In this document: positions 45,877 to 54,311 of the stretch, one piece after another
Layout of the letters: each line of letters starts with the position of its first letter
How positions within the stretch are numbered: position 1 is the first letter of the stretch
Assembly (NCBI GenBank): GCA_017559855.1
Contig: JAFYQP010000005.1
Span: forward strand, 1 to 54,311
Reading direction: 5' to 3'
Length of the DNA stretch: 54,311 nt
Source: Clostridia bacterium
Lineage (GTDB): Bacteria > Bacillota > Clostridia > Oscillospirales > JAAYXM01
Position numbers and translations under genes: made by a program
Notes under the pieces: model-generated
What the model was told of the DNA's origin: nothing
What the model saw: the letters and a program-made list of their open reading frames with translations, nothing else
Databases searched by the model: none

Positions 45877-45905
45877 ACTGCCACGAGGAGTGCCCTCGTG
45901 GCAGT
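45877..45905 (-). terminator. Hairpin after secA
   Basis: ACTGCCACGAGG / CCTCGTGGCAGT, 12 perfect pairs with a 5-nt loop, 8 bp past the secA stop. No U-tract follows in the secA direction, as with the hairpin after gyrA. Confidence 0.6.
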
Positions 45906-45913
45906 ATACTTCT

Positions 45914-48664
45914 TTAGGCATCTCTGCCGCAGCAATGCTTATATTTTTTTCCGCTTCCACAAGGACACGGCTCGTTACGGCCGACCTTTTGTGCCTTCTT
46001 TACCGGCTGTTTTTTAAGGGATTCATCCCCGCCGCCGGACTCTCCCGTGATTTTTGCAACCTGCTCACGCTTGGGTGCCTCACTCTGGATTCGTACTGCA
46101 AAAAGGTTGCGTACCGTGGTTTCGGCGATGGAGGCGTTCATTTCCTCAAACATCTCAAAACCTGCGTTCTTATACTCGTCAATGGGGTTACGCTGTGCAT
46201 AGGCGTTAAGGCCGATACCCTGACGGAGTTCGTGCATGGCGTCAATATGATTCATCCAATGTTCGTCAACCGCACGAAGAAGGATAACACGCTCCGCCTC
46301 ACGCATAATGGGTGAGCCTGCAAGTGCTTCCTTTGCCTCATACGCCGCATCGGCAAGTTCATAAACGTCTTCCGCAAGTTTCTCTGCATCATAATCCCAG
46401 GAATTTAAATCTTCAACGGAGAAATTGAGGTCGTCGGGCTTTAAGAACATACCGTCAAATTTTTCGTGTACCTGATGGATGTGGTAGGTCTGCACGTATT
46501 TTTCGGGAGCAACAATATCGGAAACCGTGGCAAAAACCGTGTCACGGATCATCTTTTTAATAGATGCCGCAATATCGTCACCGTTTAATACGGTCTGTCT
46601 CTGAGAGTAGATAATCTCACGGTGCTTGTTCATTACGTCGTCGTACTCAAGCACGTTTTTACGAATTGCAAAGTTTCGGGACTCGACTTTCTTTTGTGCA
46701 TTTTCGATTGCACTTGTAAGGATGCCCGGATCAATGGGATCATCTTCACCGAGACCGAGAGTGTTTGCCATATTCATAACTCGCTCCGAGCCGAAAATAC
46801 GCATAATATCATCGTCGAGAGCGAGGAAGAAACGGCTTACGCCTTCATCGCCCTGACGGCCGGCACGACCACGCAACTGATTATCAATTCGGCGTGATTC
46901 GTGACGTTCGCTGCCGATGATAAAGAGACCGCCAACGGAGCGAACTTTTGCCGCTTCCGCGTCGCAGACTTCTTTGTGCTTCTTGTAGAGTTCGCGATAC
47001 TGTGCACGTGCTTCCAAAATCTCCGGATCATCGGTGGGGGCACTGCCGCCGGCATCTATGATAAGATTTTCGTCCATGCCCGCCTTGCGTAAATCACTTT
47101 TTGCCATGAAGTCGGCATTACCGCCAAGCATAATATCGGTGCCTCGACCTGCCATGTTGGTTGCGATGGTAACCGCACCGAGTTTACCCGCCTGTGCGAC
47201 GATTTCCGCTTCTTTTTCGTGGTGCTTTGCATTTAGCACAACGTGTTTAATGCCCTTCTTTTTAAGAAGAGAGGAGATCGCCTCACTCTTTTCAATGGAA
47301 ACCGTACCTACAAGCACCGGTTGACCGGTGGCAACACATTCCTCAACCTGACGGATGATGGCACGGAATTTACCCGCCTCGTTTTTATAGACAACGTCGT
47401 TTAAATCACGGCGGATCATCGGTCTGTTGGTGGGGATTTCCACAACGTCGAGACGGTAAATGTGCTTAAATTCTTCCTCTTCGGTAAGAGCGGTACCCGT
47501 CATACCGGAGAGTTTGTTATACATACGGAAATAGTTCTGGAAAGTGATTGTGGCAAGAGTTTTGCTCTCACGCTGGATATCAACGTTTTCCTTCGCTTCA
47601 ATCGCTTGATGAAGCCCTTCGGAATAACGACGACCGGGCATAAGGCGACCGGTAAATTGGTCAACGATAACAATCTGTCCGTCACGGACAACATAGTCAA
47701 CGTCACGGTGCATAAGACCGTATGCACGAATGGCCTGATTGATATGATGATGTAAAATTGTATGCTCAGGATCTGAAAGACTATCTAAACCGAAATGACG
47801 CTCCGCCTTTTCGATGCCACGGGCGGTAAGGGTTGCGGAATGGGACTTTTCATCTACGATAAAGTCATAATCCTTAAATGTCTCTTCAAGTTGTGCCTTT
47901 TCGTCGGTAGATGCTACCGTAAAGTGCGTTAAATGTTTTACGAAATTGTTTGCCTGCTCATAAATCAAGGTTGGCTTGTCGCCAATACCGGAAATGATAA
48001 GGGGTGTACGAGCCTCGTCGATTAAGATAGAGTCAACCTCGTCCACAATGGCAAAAGAATGAGTCTGACGCTGTACCATCTGCTCTTTATAAATCGCCAT
48101 GTTGTCACGGAGATAGTCGAAACCGAATTCATTGTTTGTACCGTAAGTGATGTCCGCAAGGTACTCCTCACGGCGTCGGTCACTAAGTAAATCATGGGTG
48201 ATAATACCTACAGTGAGGCCTAAAAAGCGATGGACACGGCCCATAAGTTCACCCTGATATTTTGCGAGGTAGTCGTTTACGGTTACAACGTGAACGCCTT
48301 CTCCCGCAAGAGCATTAAGGTATGAGGGAAAGGTTGCCACAAGGGTTTTGCCCTCACCTGTTCTCATCTCTGCGATTCGTCCCTGATGTAAAACGATACC
48401 GCCGATAAGTTGTACGGGGAACGCACGGAGACCGAGTACACGGTCTGCCGCTTCTCTGACGGTTGCAAATGCCTCTACAAGAATATCGTCTAAAGTTTCG
48501 CCACGACCGAGGCGTTCTTTAAACTCTGCAGTTTTGCCACGCAGTGCTTCGTCGGAAAGGGCTTTATATTCATCCTCAAGAGCGAGAATGCTATCAACAA
48601 GGGGCTGTATTTTCTTTACTTCACGCTCAGAGCGTGTGCCGAAAAGTTTTTTAAATAAACCCAT
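45914..48664 (-). CDS. secA: Protein translocase ATPase SecA
   Basis: Motor that drives preproteins through SecYEG. The start at 48664 (MGLFKKLFGTRSEREVKK) has GGAGG upstream; an ATG 15 bases earlier lies in that site. Motifs: GEGKTLVATFPSYLNAL (Walker A), DEVDSILIDEARTPLIISG (Walker B), TNMAGRGTDIMLGG and RRIDNQLRGRAGRQGDEG. The C-terminus carries the zinc-binding tail EPCPCGSGKKYKHCCGRD. At 916 residues it is complete. It is transcribed towards oriC, opposite to the fork. Confidence 0.98.
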   Translation of the reverse strand: MGLFKKLFGTRSEREVKKIQPLVDSILALEDEYKALSDEALRGKTAEFKERLGRGETLDDILVEAFATVREAADRVLGLRAFPVQLIGGIVLHQGRIAEMRTGEGKTLVATFPSYLNALAGEGVHVVTVNDYLAKYQGELMGRVHRFLGLTVGIITHDLLSDRRREEYLADITYGTNNEFGFDYLRDNMAIYKEQMVQRQTHSFAIVDEVDSILIDEARTPLIISGIGDKPTLIYEQANNFVKHLTHFTVASTDEKAQLEETFKDYDFIVDEKSHSATLTARGIEKAERHFGLDSLSDPEHTILHHHINQAIRAYGLMHRDVDYVVRDGQIVIVDQFTGRLMPGRRYSEGLHQAIEAKENVDIQRESKTLATITFQNYFRMYNKLSGMTGTALTEEEEFKHIYRLDVVEIPTNRPMIRRDLNDVVYKNEAGKFRAIIRQVEECVATGQPVLVGTVSIEKSEAISSLLKKKGIKHVVLNAKHHEKEAEIVAQAGKLGAVTIATNMAGRGTDIMLGGNADFMAKSDLRKAGMDENLIIDAGGSAPTDDPEILEARAQYRELYKKHKEVCDAEAAKVRSVGGLFIIGSERHESRRIDNQLRGRAGRQGDEGVSRFFLALDDDIMRIFGSERVMNMANTLGLGEDDPIDPGILTSAIENAQKKVESRNFAIRKNVLEYDDVMNKHREIIYSQRQTVLNGDDIAASIKKMIRDTVFATVSDIVAPEKYVQTYHIHQVHEKFDGMFLKPDDLNFSVEDLNSWDYDAEKLAEDVYELADAAYEAKEALAGSPIMREAERVILLRAVDEHWMNHIDAMHELRQGIGLNAYAQRNPIDEYKNAGFEMFEEMNASIAETTVRNLFAVRIQSEAPKREQVAKITGESGGGDESLKKQPVKKAQKVGRNEPCPCGSGKKYKHCCGRDA

Positions 48665-48779
48665 GAGTAATGCCTCCAAAAAATAAAATCAAATACATTA
48701 TAGCACATGTATTTTATATTAAGAAGAGATTTGCCCGATTTTTCACAAAAATGTAACATTGAAAAAATCTGTAGAATAA

Positions 48780-48811
48780 AAAAGCCGAGTGGGTTTTACC
48801 ACTCGGCTTTT
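48780..48811 (-). terminator. glyS terminator
   Basis: AAAAGCCGAGTGG / CCACTCGGCTTTT, 13 pairs with a GTTTTA loop and a T-run in the glyS direction. The rest of 48665-48779 holds a TATAAT (minus strand, near 48695) that may serve secA. Confidence 0.88.
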
Positions 48812-48815
48812 ATCG

Positions 48816-50195
48816 TTAGAATTCGATTTTCTTCGTGATGTAGGATACGAGATCTTCGATTTTAACTCGCTCCTGCTCCATTGTGTCACGGTCACGGACG
48901 GTAACGCATCCGTCTTCTTCACTCTCAAAGTCGTAAGTGATACAGAAGGGAGTGCCTGCCTCGTCCTGACGGCGGTAACGCTTGCCGATTGAACCTGCAT
49001 CGTCAAAGTCAACGGAGAAGTGCTTTGCAAGGTCAGCATAAAGGTCGCCTGCCTTGTCGCTGAGTTTCTTGGACAAGGGAAGGATTGCACACTTATAAGG
49101 TGCAAGTGCCGGATGTAAGCGGAGAACGATACGAACGTCGTTCTTCTCTGCATCAACAACCTCTTCGTCATATGCTTCGCAAAGGAATGCGAGTGCAACA
49201 CGGTCAGCACCGAGTGACGGCTCGATAACGTAGGGAACGTATTTCTCGTTGGTTTCCGGATCGAAGTATTCCATATTTTCGCCGGAATGAGTCTGATGAG
49301 CCTTAAGGTCGAAGTCGGTACGATCTGCAATACCCCAAAGTTCACCCCAACCGAAGGGGAAGAGGTACTCGATATCGGTGGTAGCGTTTGAATAGTGTGA
49401 AAGTTCCTCCTGCTCGTGGTCACGGAGTTTTAAGTTCTCGCTCTTGATGCCGAGGTCTAAAAGGAACTTCTCGCAGTAGTCTTTCCAATACTTAAACCAT
49501 TCTAAATCAGTACCGGGTTTGCAGAAGAACTCAAGTTCCATCTGCTCAAACTCACGGGTACGGAAGGTGAAGTTACCGGGGGTAATTTCGTTACGGAAAG
49601 ACTTACCAACCTGACCGACACCAAAGGGAACTTTCTTACGGGTGGTACGCTGGATGGACTTAAAGTCTACGAAAATACCCTGAGCGGTTTCCGGACGAAG
49701 GAAGAGTTCGTTCTTTGCATCCTCGGTAACGCCCTGGAAGGTTTTGAACATAAGGTTGAACTTACGGATATCGGTAAAGTTCTGCTTACCACAGTCGGGA
49801 CAAACAATGTTGTTGTCCTTGATATACTGTGTCATCTGCTCGAAGGACCAACCTGCGGGATTTCCGCCTGCTGCCTCGATAAGCTGGTCTGCACGGTGAC
49901 GGGTTTTACATTCCTTACAGTCCATAAGCGGATCGGAGAAGCCGCCAACGTGACCGGAAGCAACCCATACCTGCGGGTTCATAAGAATAGCGGAGTCAAG
50001 ACCTACGTTGTAACGGCTTTCCTGAACGAATTTCTTCCACCAAGCACGTTTTACGTTGTTCTTGAATTCAACACCCAAGGGGCCGTAGTCCCAGGTGTTT
50101 GCGAGACCGCCATAAATCTCACTACCGCTGTAAACATAGCCGCGTCCCTTACAGAGAGCGACGATTTTTTCCATTGTTTTTTCGGTGTTTTTCAT
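48816..50195 (-). CDS. glyS: Glycyl-tRNA synthetase, single-chain alpha2 type
   Basis: Charges tRNA-Gly. It belongs to the alpha2 dimer type found in many Firmicutes, not the alpha2beta2 form. It begins [37 protein letters not shown] zinc-ribbon-like insertion has CKECKTRH and CPDCGKQNF (about 75-130). Class II motifs are [21 protein letters not shown] (motif 2) and [13 protein letters not shown] (motif 3), followed by an anticodon-binding domain with [13 protein letters not shown]. The 459-residue length is standard. No T-box leader is seen in the 85 bp before it. Confidence 0.97.
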   Translation of the reverse strand: MKNTEKTMEKIVALCKGRGYVYSGSEIYGGLANTWDYGPLGVEFKNNVKRAWWKKFVQESRYNVGLDSAILMNPQVWVASGHVGGFSDPLMDCKECKTRHRADQLIEAAGGNPAGWSFEQMTQYIKDNNIVCPDCGKQNFTDIRKFNLMFKTFQGVTEDAKNELFLRPETAQGIFVDFKSIQRTTRKKVPFGVGQVGKSFRNEITPGNFTFRTREFEQMELEFFCKPGTDLEWFKYWKDYCEKFLLDLGIKSENLKLRDHEQEELSHYSNATTDIEYLFPFGWGELWGIADRTDFDLKAHQTHSGENMEYFDPETNEKYVPYVIEPSLGADRVALAFLCEAYDEEVVDAEKNDVRIVLRLHPALAPYKCAILPLSKKLSDKAGDLYADLAKHFSVDFDDAGSIGKRYRRQDEAGTPFCITYDFESEEDGCVTVRDRDTMEQERVKIEDLVSYITKKIEF

Positions 50196-50280
50196 TTTTA
50201 TATGCCCCTTTGTTAAATAATAAACCTATACAAAGCCATTTTAACACAAAGACACCTAAAAAGTAAAGGGAAAAAGCAAT

Positions 50281-51258
50281 TTATTTTGAAATTTTCCCGA
50301 AATTTATGCCCTTGTAGTAAGTGGAAAGGATGTCACGGTAAATTTTACCCTCCTCTGCAAGGAGTTTTGCACCGTATTGACTCATTCCCACTCCGTGACC
50401 GTAGCCTTTTGTAGATACAGTTACCGTACCGTTTGCACAACTTACGGAAAAATTAGTTGAACGAAGGGATAAAAGCGTGCGGAGGTCGCTTCCCTTGAGC
50501 GGTACACCGCCCACGGTGAGTTTCATAACACCTCCGGCATCACTTCGGGTAATATCGGTTATCCAGAGCGAAGGATCGTCGCCGAAAACCATTTTAGGAT
50601 ATTTTTCCGCAAGTTTCTTTTTAAACTCGTCATAGGAAAAAGACACGGTTTTTTCAAAATTTTCAAGTTGGGTTTCCCCAACACTCTCAACACTCTGTAA
50701 ATACGGTACGTCCGAGCCCCATACGTCAACCGCACGTTCGGTTTTCCCGGAGGACATGGAGAAAAATACCGCAGATATGGGCTTTCCGTCATAGAGTAAA
50801 ATTTCTCCGTCGGTGCTACTTACCGCAGATTTTATTTTGTTTATGTAAATATTTGCCTTATCGCCCCAGGCTTTCTTTGCATCTTCGATTGGGCGGTAGG
50901 CCTTACAATGTGCGGAATTTGAGCAAACCATAGCACCCTGATGCTCACTCGACGGAGTGAGGGATGCACGGTTCATCGTGTATGTACGTGCCGCCACAAC
51001 CTGAGCCTTGAGTGCTTCAATCGGGAAGGAAGCGGGCATTTCTGCGGAAAGCACACCTTCCAAATACTTATCCAATGCAAGGGTTTCTACGGCTCCGTTG
51101 TGGTAAAGGGTTATTTCCGTAGCCGCATCAATACTGCCGTCTTTCTGCGGTACGGGTAAAGGAATTGCGTTGTTTTCGTCCCAGGGGCGTTGGACAAAAA
51201 TGGGAATAATAAAAAGAAGAGCCCACAATATAAGGCATAAAATGAGAAAACGTTTCAT
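50281..51258 (-). CDS. spoIID: SpoIID/LytB-family lytic transglycosylase-like protein
   Basis: A 325-residue membrane-anchored protein of the SpoIID/LytB family; SpoIID trims glycan strands during engulfment in spore formers. Start at 51258 (MKRFLILCLILWALLFIIPIF), where AAGGA has 9-base spacing; one N-terminal membrane helix follows. The family core includes LDKYLEGVLSAEMPASFPIEALKAQVVAARTYTM (seen in pieces: YLEGVLSAEMP, EALKAQVVAARTY), and the C-terminal GYGHGVGMSQYGA with LSTYYKGI. LytB-type members also occur in non-sporulating cells, so sporulation is suggested rather than proven. Confidence 0.88.
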   Translation of the reverse strand: MKRFLILCLILWALLFIIPIFVQRPWDENNAIPLPVPQKDGSIDAATEITLYHNGAVETLALDKYLEGVLSAEMPASFPIEALKAQVVAARTYTMNRASLTPSSEHQGAMVCSNSAHCKAYRPIEDAKKAWGDKANIYINKIKSAVSSTDGEILLYDGKPISAVFFSMSSGKTERAVDVWGSDVPYLQSVESVGETQLENFEKTVSFSYDEFKKKLAEKYPKMVFGDDPSLWITDITRSDAGGVMKLTVGGVPLKGSDLRTLLSLRSTNFSVSCANGTVTVSTKGYGHGVGMSQYGAKLLAEEGKIYRDILSTYYKGINFGKISK

Positions 51259-51287
51259 AGACATCAATCCTTGTATGGTAAATTTAG

Positions 51288-51316
51288 TTGACTTCAAGGT
51301 AAAAATGCGATAAAAT
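51288..51316 (+). promoter_or_regulatory. Citrate synthase promoter
   Basis: -35 TTGACT (51288-51293), 17-bp spacer, -10 TAAAAT (51311-51316). The ribosome binding site AAAGGAGG follows at about 51344. Confidence 0.75.
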
Positions 51317-51360
51317 ATAATTTAACTATGTTTGTCCCCCGAAAAGGAGGTTTTTAACCC

Positions 51361-52710
51361 ATGTTGTCATCAAAGGAATTTATTACAAGTTTATGTGACG
51401 AGTTTAAGAAAAATAACCACATTTCACCGGAAGTACACAGAAACCTGCGTGTTAAGAGAGGTCTCCGTAATGCGGACGGTACCGGTGTACTTGCAGGACT
51501 TACCCTTGTAGGTAACGTTCGCGGCTATACCATGATTGACGATGAAAAGTGTGCACTTGAAGGTAAACTTACTTACCGCGGCATAGACGTTGAGGATATC
51601 GTTGCGGGTATTACCGAGGAAAAACGCTTCGGCTATGAGGAGGTTGCATACCTTCTTCTCTTCGGTCAACTCCCTACCGAGGAGCAACTTGCGACTTTTA
51701 CAAAATTGATTGACGAGAACCGTCAACTTCCCAAGGACTTTACCGAGGATATGATTATCAAAGCACCCAGCAACAACATTATGAACAAGTTGGCAAGAAG
51801 TGTTTTGGTTCTTTACTCAAGTGATGATAATCCTGACGATACATCCCTTGACAATATGCTCCGTCAGAGCATTCAACTTATTGCCCGCATTCCGATTATT
51901 GCGGCACAGGCATATCAGGTAAAGAGACATTATTACGAGAATGAGACCATGTATCTCCACGTTCCGCCCAAAGGGCTCAGTACTGCGGAAACTCTGCTTT
52001 ACTGCCTGCGTCCGGATAAGAAATACACGGAGGAAGAGGCGAGACTTCTTGACATCTGCCTGATTCTCCATGCGGAGCACGGTGGCGGTAACAACTCGGC
52101 ATTTACCTGCCGTGTGCTTTCCTCCTCCGGCACCGATACTTATTCCGCAATTGCTGCTGCTATCGGTTCTCTTAAGGGCCCGCTTCACGGTGGTGCAAAT
52201 GCTCAGGTAGAGAAGATGCTTGCAGACATTGAAAAGAACGTATCTGATTGGAAAAACGACGATGAGGTCAAGGAATATCTCCGCCGCATAATCCGTAAGG
52301 AGGTTGGCGATAAGAGCGGTAAAATTTACGGTATGGGACATGCTATTTATACCGTTTCCGATCCTCGTGCGGTTATGCTTAAAAAGTTTGCGAAAGAACT
52401 TGCAATCAAGCGTGGTTTTAAAGACAGATTTGAACTTATTGAATCCGTCGAGCGATTGACACCCGAAGTGTTCTTAGAGGCAAAGGGTGACAGCAAACTG
52501 ATTTGTGCAAACGTTGACTTGTATTCAGGTATGGTCTACGAAATGCTTGATATTCCCAAGGATATGTACACACCGATTTTTGCAATTGCACGTATTGTCG
52601 GTTGGTGTGCACACAGAATTGAGGAGGTTATGTTTGGCGGAAAGATTATCCGTCCCGCATACAAGTCGATTTCTCCGGATGCAAATTACGTATCCCTTGA
52701 GGACAGATAA
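51361..52710 (+). CDS. gltA: Citrate synthase
   Basis: Condenses oxaloacetate and acetyl-CoA. The 449 residues include the catalytic histidines in GPLHGGANAQVEKML (near 278) and GMGHAIYTVSDPRAVML (near 325) and the catalytic aspartate in ANVDLYSGMVYEML (near 386). The N-terminal extension and LTYRGIDVEDI segment match the longer Firmicutes citrate synthases. A 2-methylcitrate synthase role cannot be excluded from sequence. No aconitase or isocitrate dehydrogenase gene adjoins it, so its pathway (probably glutamate supply) is inferred. Confidence 0.94.
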   Translation: MLSSKEFITSLCDEFKKNNHISPEVHRNLRVKRGLRNADGTGVLAGLTLVGNVRGYTMIDDEKCALEGKLTYRGIDVEDIVAGITEEKRFGYEEVAYLLLFGQLPTEEQLATFTKLIDENRQLPKDFTEDMIIKAPSNNIMNKLARSVLVLYSSDDNPDDTSLDNMLRQSIQLIARIPIIAAQAYQVKRHYYENETMYLHVPPKGLSTAETLLYCLRPDKKYTEEEARLLDICLILHAEHGGGNNSAFTCRVLSSSGTDTYSAIAAAIGSLKGPLHGGANAQVEKMLADIEKNVSDWKNDDEVKEYLRRIIRKEVGDKSGKIYGMGHAIYTVSDPRAVMLKKFAKELAIKRGFKDRFELIESVERLTPEVFLEAKGDSKLICANVDLYSGMVYEMLDIPKDMYTPIFAIARIVGWCAHRIEEVMFGGKIIRPAYKSISPDANYVSLEDR

Positions 52711-52712
52711 TT

Positions 52713-53498
52713 ATGAAAAAGTTTTTTTACCTTATCCCAACTGCGGCAGTGCTCGGACTCTTTGCCTCCTGGGCAAGAGGTTACGAACTTGCCTTCGGGT
52801 TTGACATGATAAGCGGACTTCCGGTATCCGGCGCGTGGATTGCGTGGCTGTTGATGGCGGTTGCCGCCCTTATCGGTGTCTGTGTTTTCTTTATGCTCGG
52901 CAAAAAAGTGCCGGAAGCAAGGGATGCAAAAAAATCGCCGGTGTATACAGGCGTGTCGCTTTTTGCGGCGGCGGTTATGCTGGGACACGCGGGATATGTG
53001 TTTTTCACAAATCAGATTGTCGGTGAGACGATTTTGTACCTTTTTGCAGCACTAAGTGTTTTAAACGCAATTTCCTTTGCACTTATAGGCGTGAAAAACT
53101 TAATCGCAAACGACAACCCGATTTATTCGGTATTTACCTTCGTTCAGGTGCTTTGGGCAACCCTTGCGGTTATTCTTGTGTTCAGAGAACGTGTGAGTGA
53201 GCCGATTGCAGAGCATTTTATATTCCTGCTCTTTGCTTTTCTGTGCATCCTTATGTTTGCTTATGCACAGACCGGATACGTCTTTGGCAGAAACAGATTT
53301 GCGGTTGCGGCGGTAACCGGTGTTGTGGGTGTTTACCTTGCATTGATTGAAATCATTGCACCGTTTATTGCAAGTGCATACAACGTTGAGTATTATCTCA
53401 GTCTTGATTTCAAAATCTTCCTGCCCCTTGTGGCATATGTGTTTTATATGCCGGTAGCGGTTTTGAAAATCCTGCGTAATGAAAATGACGTAAAATAA
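52713..53498 (+). CDS. Polytopic membrane protein, unknown
   Basis: A 261-residue protein with about eight hydrophobic segments (beginning near 5, 36, 66, 92, 122, 151, 180 and 232), no signal peptide cleavage site and a basic C-terminus. It starts two bases after the citrate synthase stop, with a GAGGA ribosome binding site inside the preceding gene end, so it is translated from the same mRNA. I do not recognise the family. The linkage could mean citrate-related transport, but no transporter motif is visible. The strong bidirectional terminator follows directly. Confidence 0.78.
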   Translation: MKKFFYLIPTAAVLGLFASWARGYELAFGFDMISGLPVSGAWIAWLLMAVAALIGVCVFFMLGKKVPEARDAKKSPVYTGVSLFAAAVMLGHAGYVFFTNQIVGETILYLFAALSVLNAISFALIGVKNLIANDNPIYSVFTFVQVLWATLAVILVFRERVSEPIAEHFIFLLFAFLCILMFAYAQTGYVFGRNRFAVAAVTGVVGVYLALIEIIAPFIASAYNVEYYLSLDFKIFLPLVAYVFYMPVAVLKILRNENDVK

Positions 53499-53499
53499 T

Positions 53500-53535
53500 A
53501 AAAGCCTGTGTGGATTCTATCCACACAGGCTTTTT
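53500..53535 (+). terminator. Bidirectional terminator after the membrane protein
   Basis: AAAAGCCTGTGTGGA / TCCACACAGGCTTTT, 15 perfect pairs with a TTCTA loop, T-run on both strands. It ends this operon and the converging nucleotidase gene. Confidence 0.92.
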
Positions 53536-54111
53536 CTATTCTCCCAATTCGTCCAACGTAAGGCGGAATGCAGGGATAAAGTGTTCAATAAAGTAATCTG
53601 CTTCTTTTAAATTCATCGCTTTTAATGATGCAAGCGTGCTCTCCTCTGCACGGGCAAATTCTGCATTGCCGGAATTTTTCTCTTCAATACATTTAATAAG
53701 TGCAGAGAGTTTGTCCGCCGCTTTTATAATGGGTACATACTCTTCGGGAACATTTAACATCTCACGGTATGCGGGGGCGAGGGTGTCAGGAAGTGCGTTT
53801 ATAAGACGCTCGTTTGCGGTCTTTTCGATTTCACCGTAAATCCTGCGTATTTCAGGATTGTAGTACTTGATGGGAGTTGGCATATCACCGGTTAAGATTT
53901 CACTTGCATCGTGAAGAAGTGCAAGACTTGCCGCCTTGTCGGGGGAACATTCCTCGCCGAAAACATCACGCTTTATGCAGGCAAGTGCGTGGGCAAGAAG
54001 AGAAACGAAGAAACTGTGCTCCGCTATGTTTTCCTTACTTGTATTTCTCATAAGAGCCCAACGCTCAATATATTTCATTCTTGCAATAAGTGCGAAAAAG
54101 TTATTGCTCAT
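53536..54111 (-). CDS. HD-domain 5'-nucleotidase, YfbR-like
   Basis: A 191-residue HD hydrolase. The metal site is visible as His in ENIAEHSFFVSLLAH (near 28), the HD pair in LALLHDASEILTGDMPTPIKY (near 66) and Asp in IIKAADKLSALIKC (near 132). The TGDMPTP sequence is characteristic of YfbR, which dephosphorylates deoxyribonucleoside 5'-monophosphates. ATG 54111 is chosen because GAGGTG precedes it; a GTG at 54120 lies within that site. Single gene with its own promoter. Confidence 0.9.
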   Translation of the reverse strand: MSNNFFALIARMKYIERWALMRNTSKENIAEHSFFVSLLAHALACIKRDVFGEECSPDKAASLALLHDASEILTGDMPTPIKYYNPEIRRIYGEIEKTANERLINALPDTLAPAYREMLNVPEEYVPIIKAADKLSALIKCIEEKNSGNAEFARAEESTLASLKAMNLKEADYFIEHFIPAFRLTLDELGE

Positions 54112-54131
54112 AACAATCACCTCGTAGTGTG

Positions 54132-54160
54132 ATTATATCCTATTACGGCAAAAAAAGCAA
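54132..54160 (-). promoter_or_regulatory. Promoter of the YfbR-like gene
   Basis: Minus strand -35 TTGCTT (54160-54155), 17-bp spacer, -10 TATAAT (54137-54132), about 20 bp before the start codon. The remaining bases to 54311 show no gene or structure I can name. Confidence 0.7.
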
Positions 54161-54311
54161 ATAAAAAAAGCGGCGCCTTCACTTAGGGATAAATCGCTTT
54201 AAAAAGGCATTTTTAGTCCATAACTGCACAAAAAATCTTGATATCCGACAGGATTATCTGCGATTTTATTGCTTGTTCTGAAACAAAAAATGCACGTTTT
54301 AAAGTGCCTTG

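Noticed and set aside
45872-46315. 147-residue open frame opposite the secA C-terminus
   Set aside because: Antisense shadow of the secA end; no ribosome binding site and no recognisable domain.
48743-49423. 226-residue open frame within glyS
   Set aside because: Same-strand shifted frame of glyS with Ser/Thr/Arg-rich translation and no family resemblance.
51259-51290. Sigma-E-like -10 (CATACAA) before spoIID
   Set aside because: It overlaps the ribosome binding site, so transcription would begin at or past it, and no matching -35 is visible.
1-54311. CRISPR arrays, insertion sequences, tRNA or rRNA genes, defence islands
   Set aside because: No spaced direct repeats, transposase genes or tRNA cloverleaf patterns were seen on reading; a tRNA or repeat scan was not run.

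Overview
The window is the chromosomal origin region of a member of the Firmicutes, most likely class Clostridia. The evidence is the classic gene set rpmH-rnpA-yidD-yidC-jag / dnaA-dnaN-recF-remB-gyrB-gyrA, a T-box leader on thrS, RNase Y with YmdB, both Soj/ParB and Noc, a SpoIID-family protein, and clostridial-type NifS/NifU. The GyrB toprim segment reads [13 protein letters not shown], which I associate with Oscillospirales-like Clostridia; this is a recollection and was not searched. Base composition is moderate and even. I see no rRNA or tRNA genes, no insertion sequences, no phage genes and no CRISPR array.

Layout. (1) 1-10756, all minus strand: nifU, nifS, rnhA, gyrA, gyrB, remB, recF, dnaN, dnaA. 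The dnaA-dnaN gap (9225-9454) carries a convincing oriC: DnaA boxes, a DnaA-trio run and an AT-rich unwinding element. (2) 10889-13357, plus strand: rpmH with a structured leader, rnpA, yidD, yidC, jag. (3) 13364-23688, minus strand: serS, a membrane coiled-coil protein, parB, soj, two parS sites, noc (with its ribosome binding site inside a 16-bp hairpin), rsmG, mnmG, a CYTH protein and a P-type Ca2+-ATPase. Compared with the usual Firmicutes order this block is inverted, and mnmE is absent from its normal place. (4) 23712-40791, mainly plus strand: T-box/thrS, metF, a stand-alone MetH activation protein, metH, a 300-nt leader then rny, a small membrane protein, ymdB, yhaO/yhaN-type SbcD/SbcC proteins, yloU/yloV, a minus-strand zinc-ribbon membrane protein, and recG. 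(5) 40793-51258, minus strand: cysE, mnmA, an Xaa-Pro peptidase, a secreted SLH-anchored phosphodiester glycosidase, secA, glyS and a SpoIID-like protein. (6) 51288 to the end: citrate synthase, an unknown polytopic membrane protein, and a YfbR-like nucleotidase on the minus strand.

How the genes work together. The left part initiates and sustains replication (DnaA, beta clamp, RecF, gyrase). The parB/soj/noc/parS cluster segregates the origin and protects the nucleoid. The rpmH-jag cluster makes L34, the RNase P protein and the membrane insertase. MnmG and MnmA modify U34 of tRNAs, NifS/NifU supply sulfur and Fe-S clusters, and MetF/MetH with the separate activation protein form the B12-dependent methionine branch.

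I do not find a clearly new multi-gene system. The most unusual points are the inverted parB-mnmG block with missing mnmE, the hairpin that covers the noc ribosome binding site, an unexplained rny leader, a perfect 14-bp inverted repeat in front of the zinc-ribbon gene, an extra parS-like site next to gyrA, an Ala in the GyrA quinolone pocket, and a YhaN-type ATPase with a membrane hairpin where a zinc hook might be expected.
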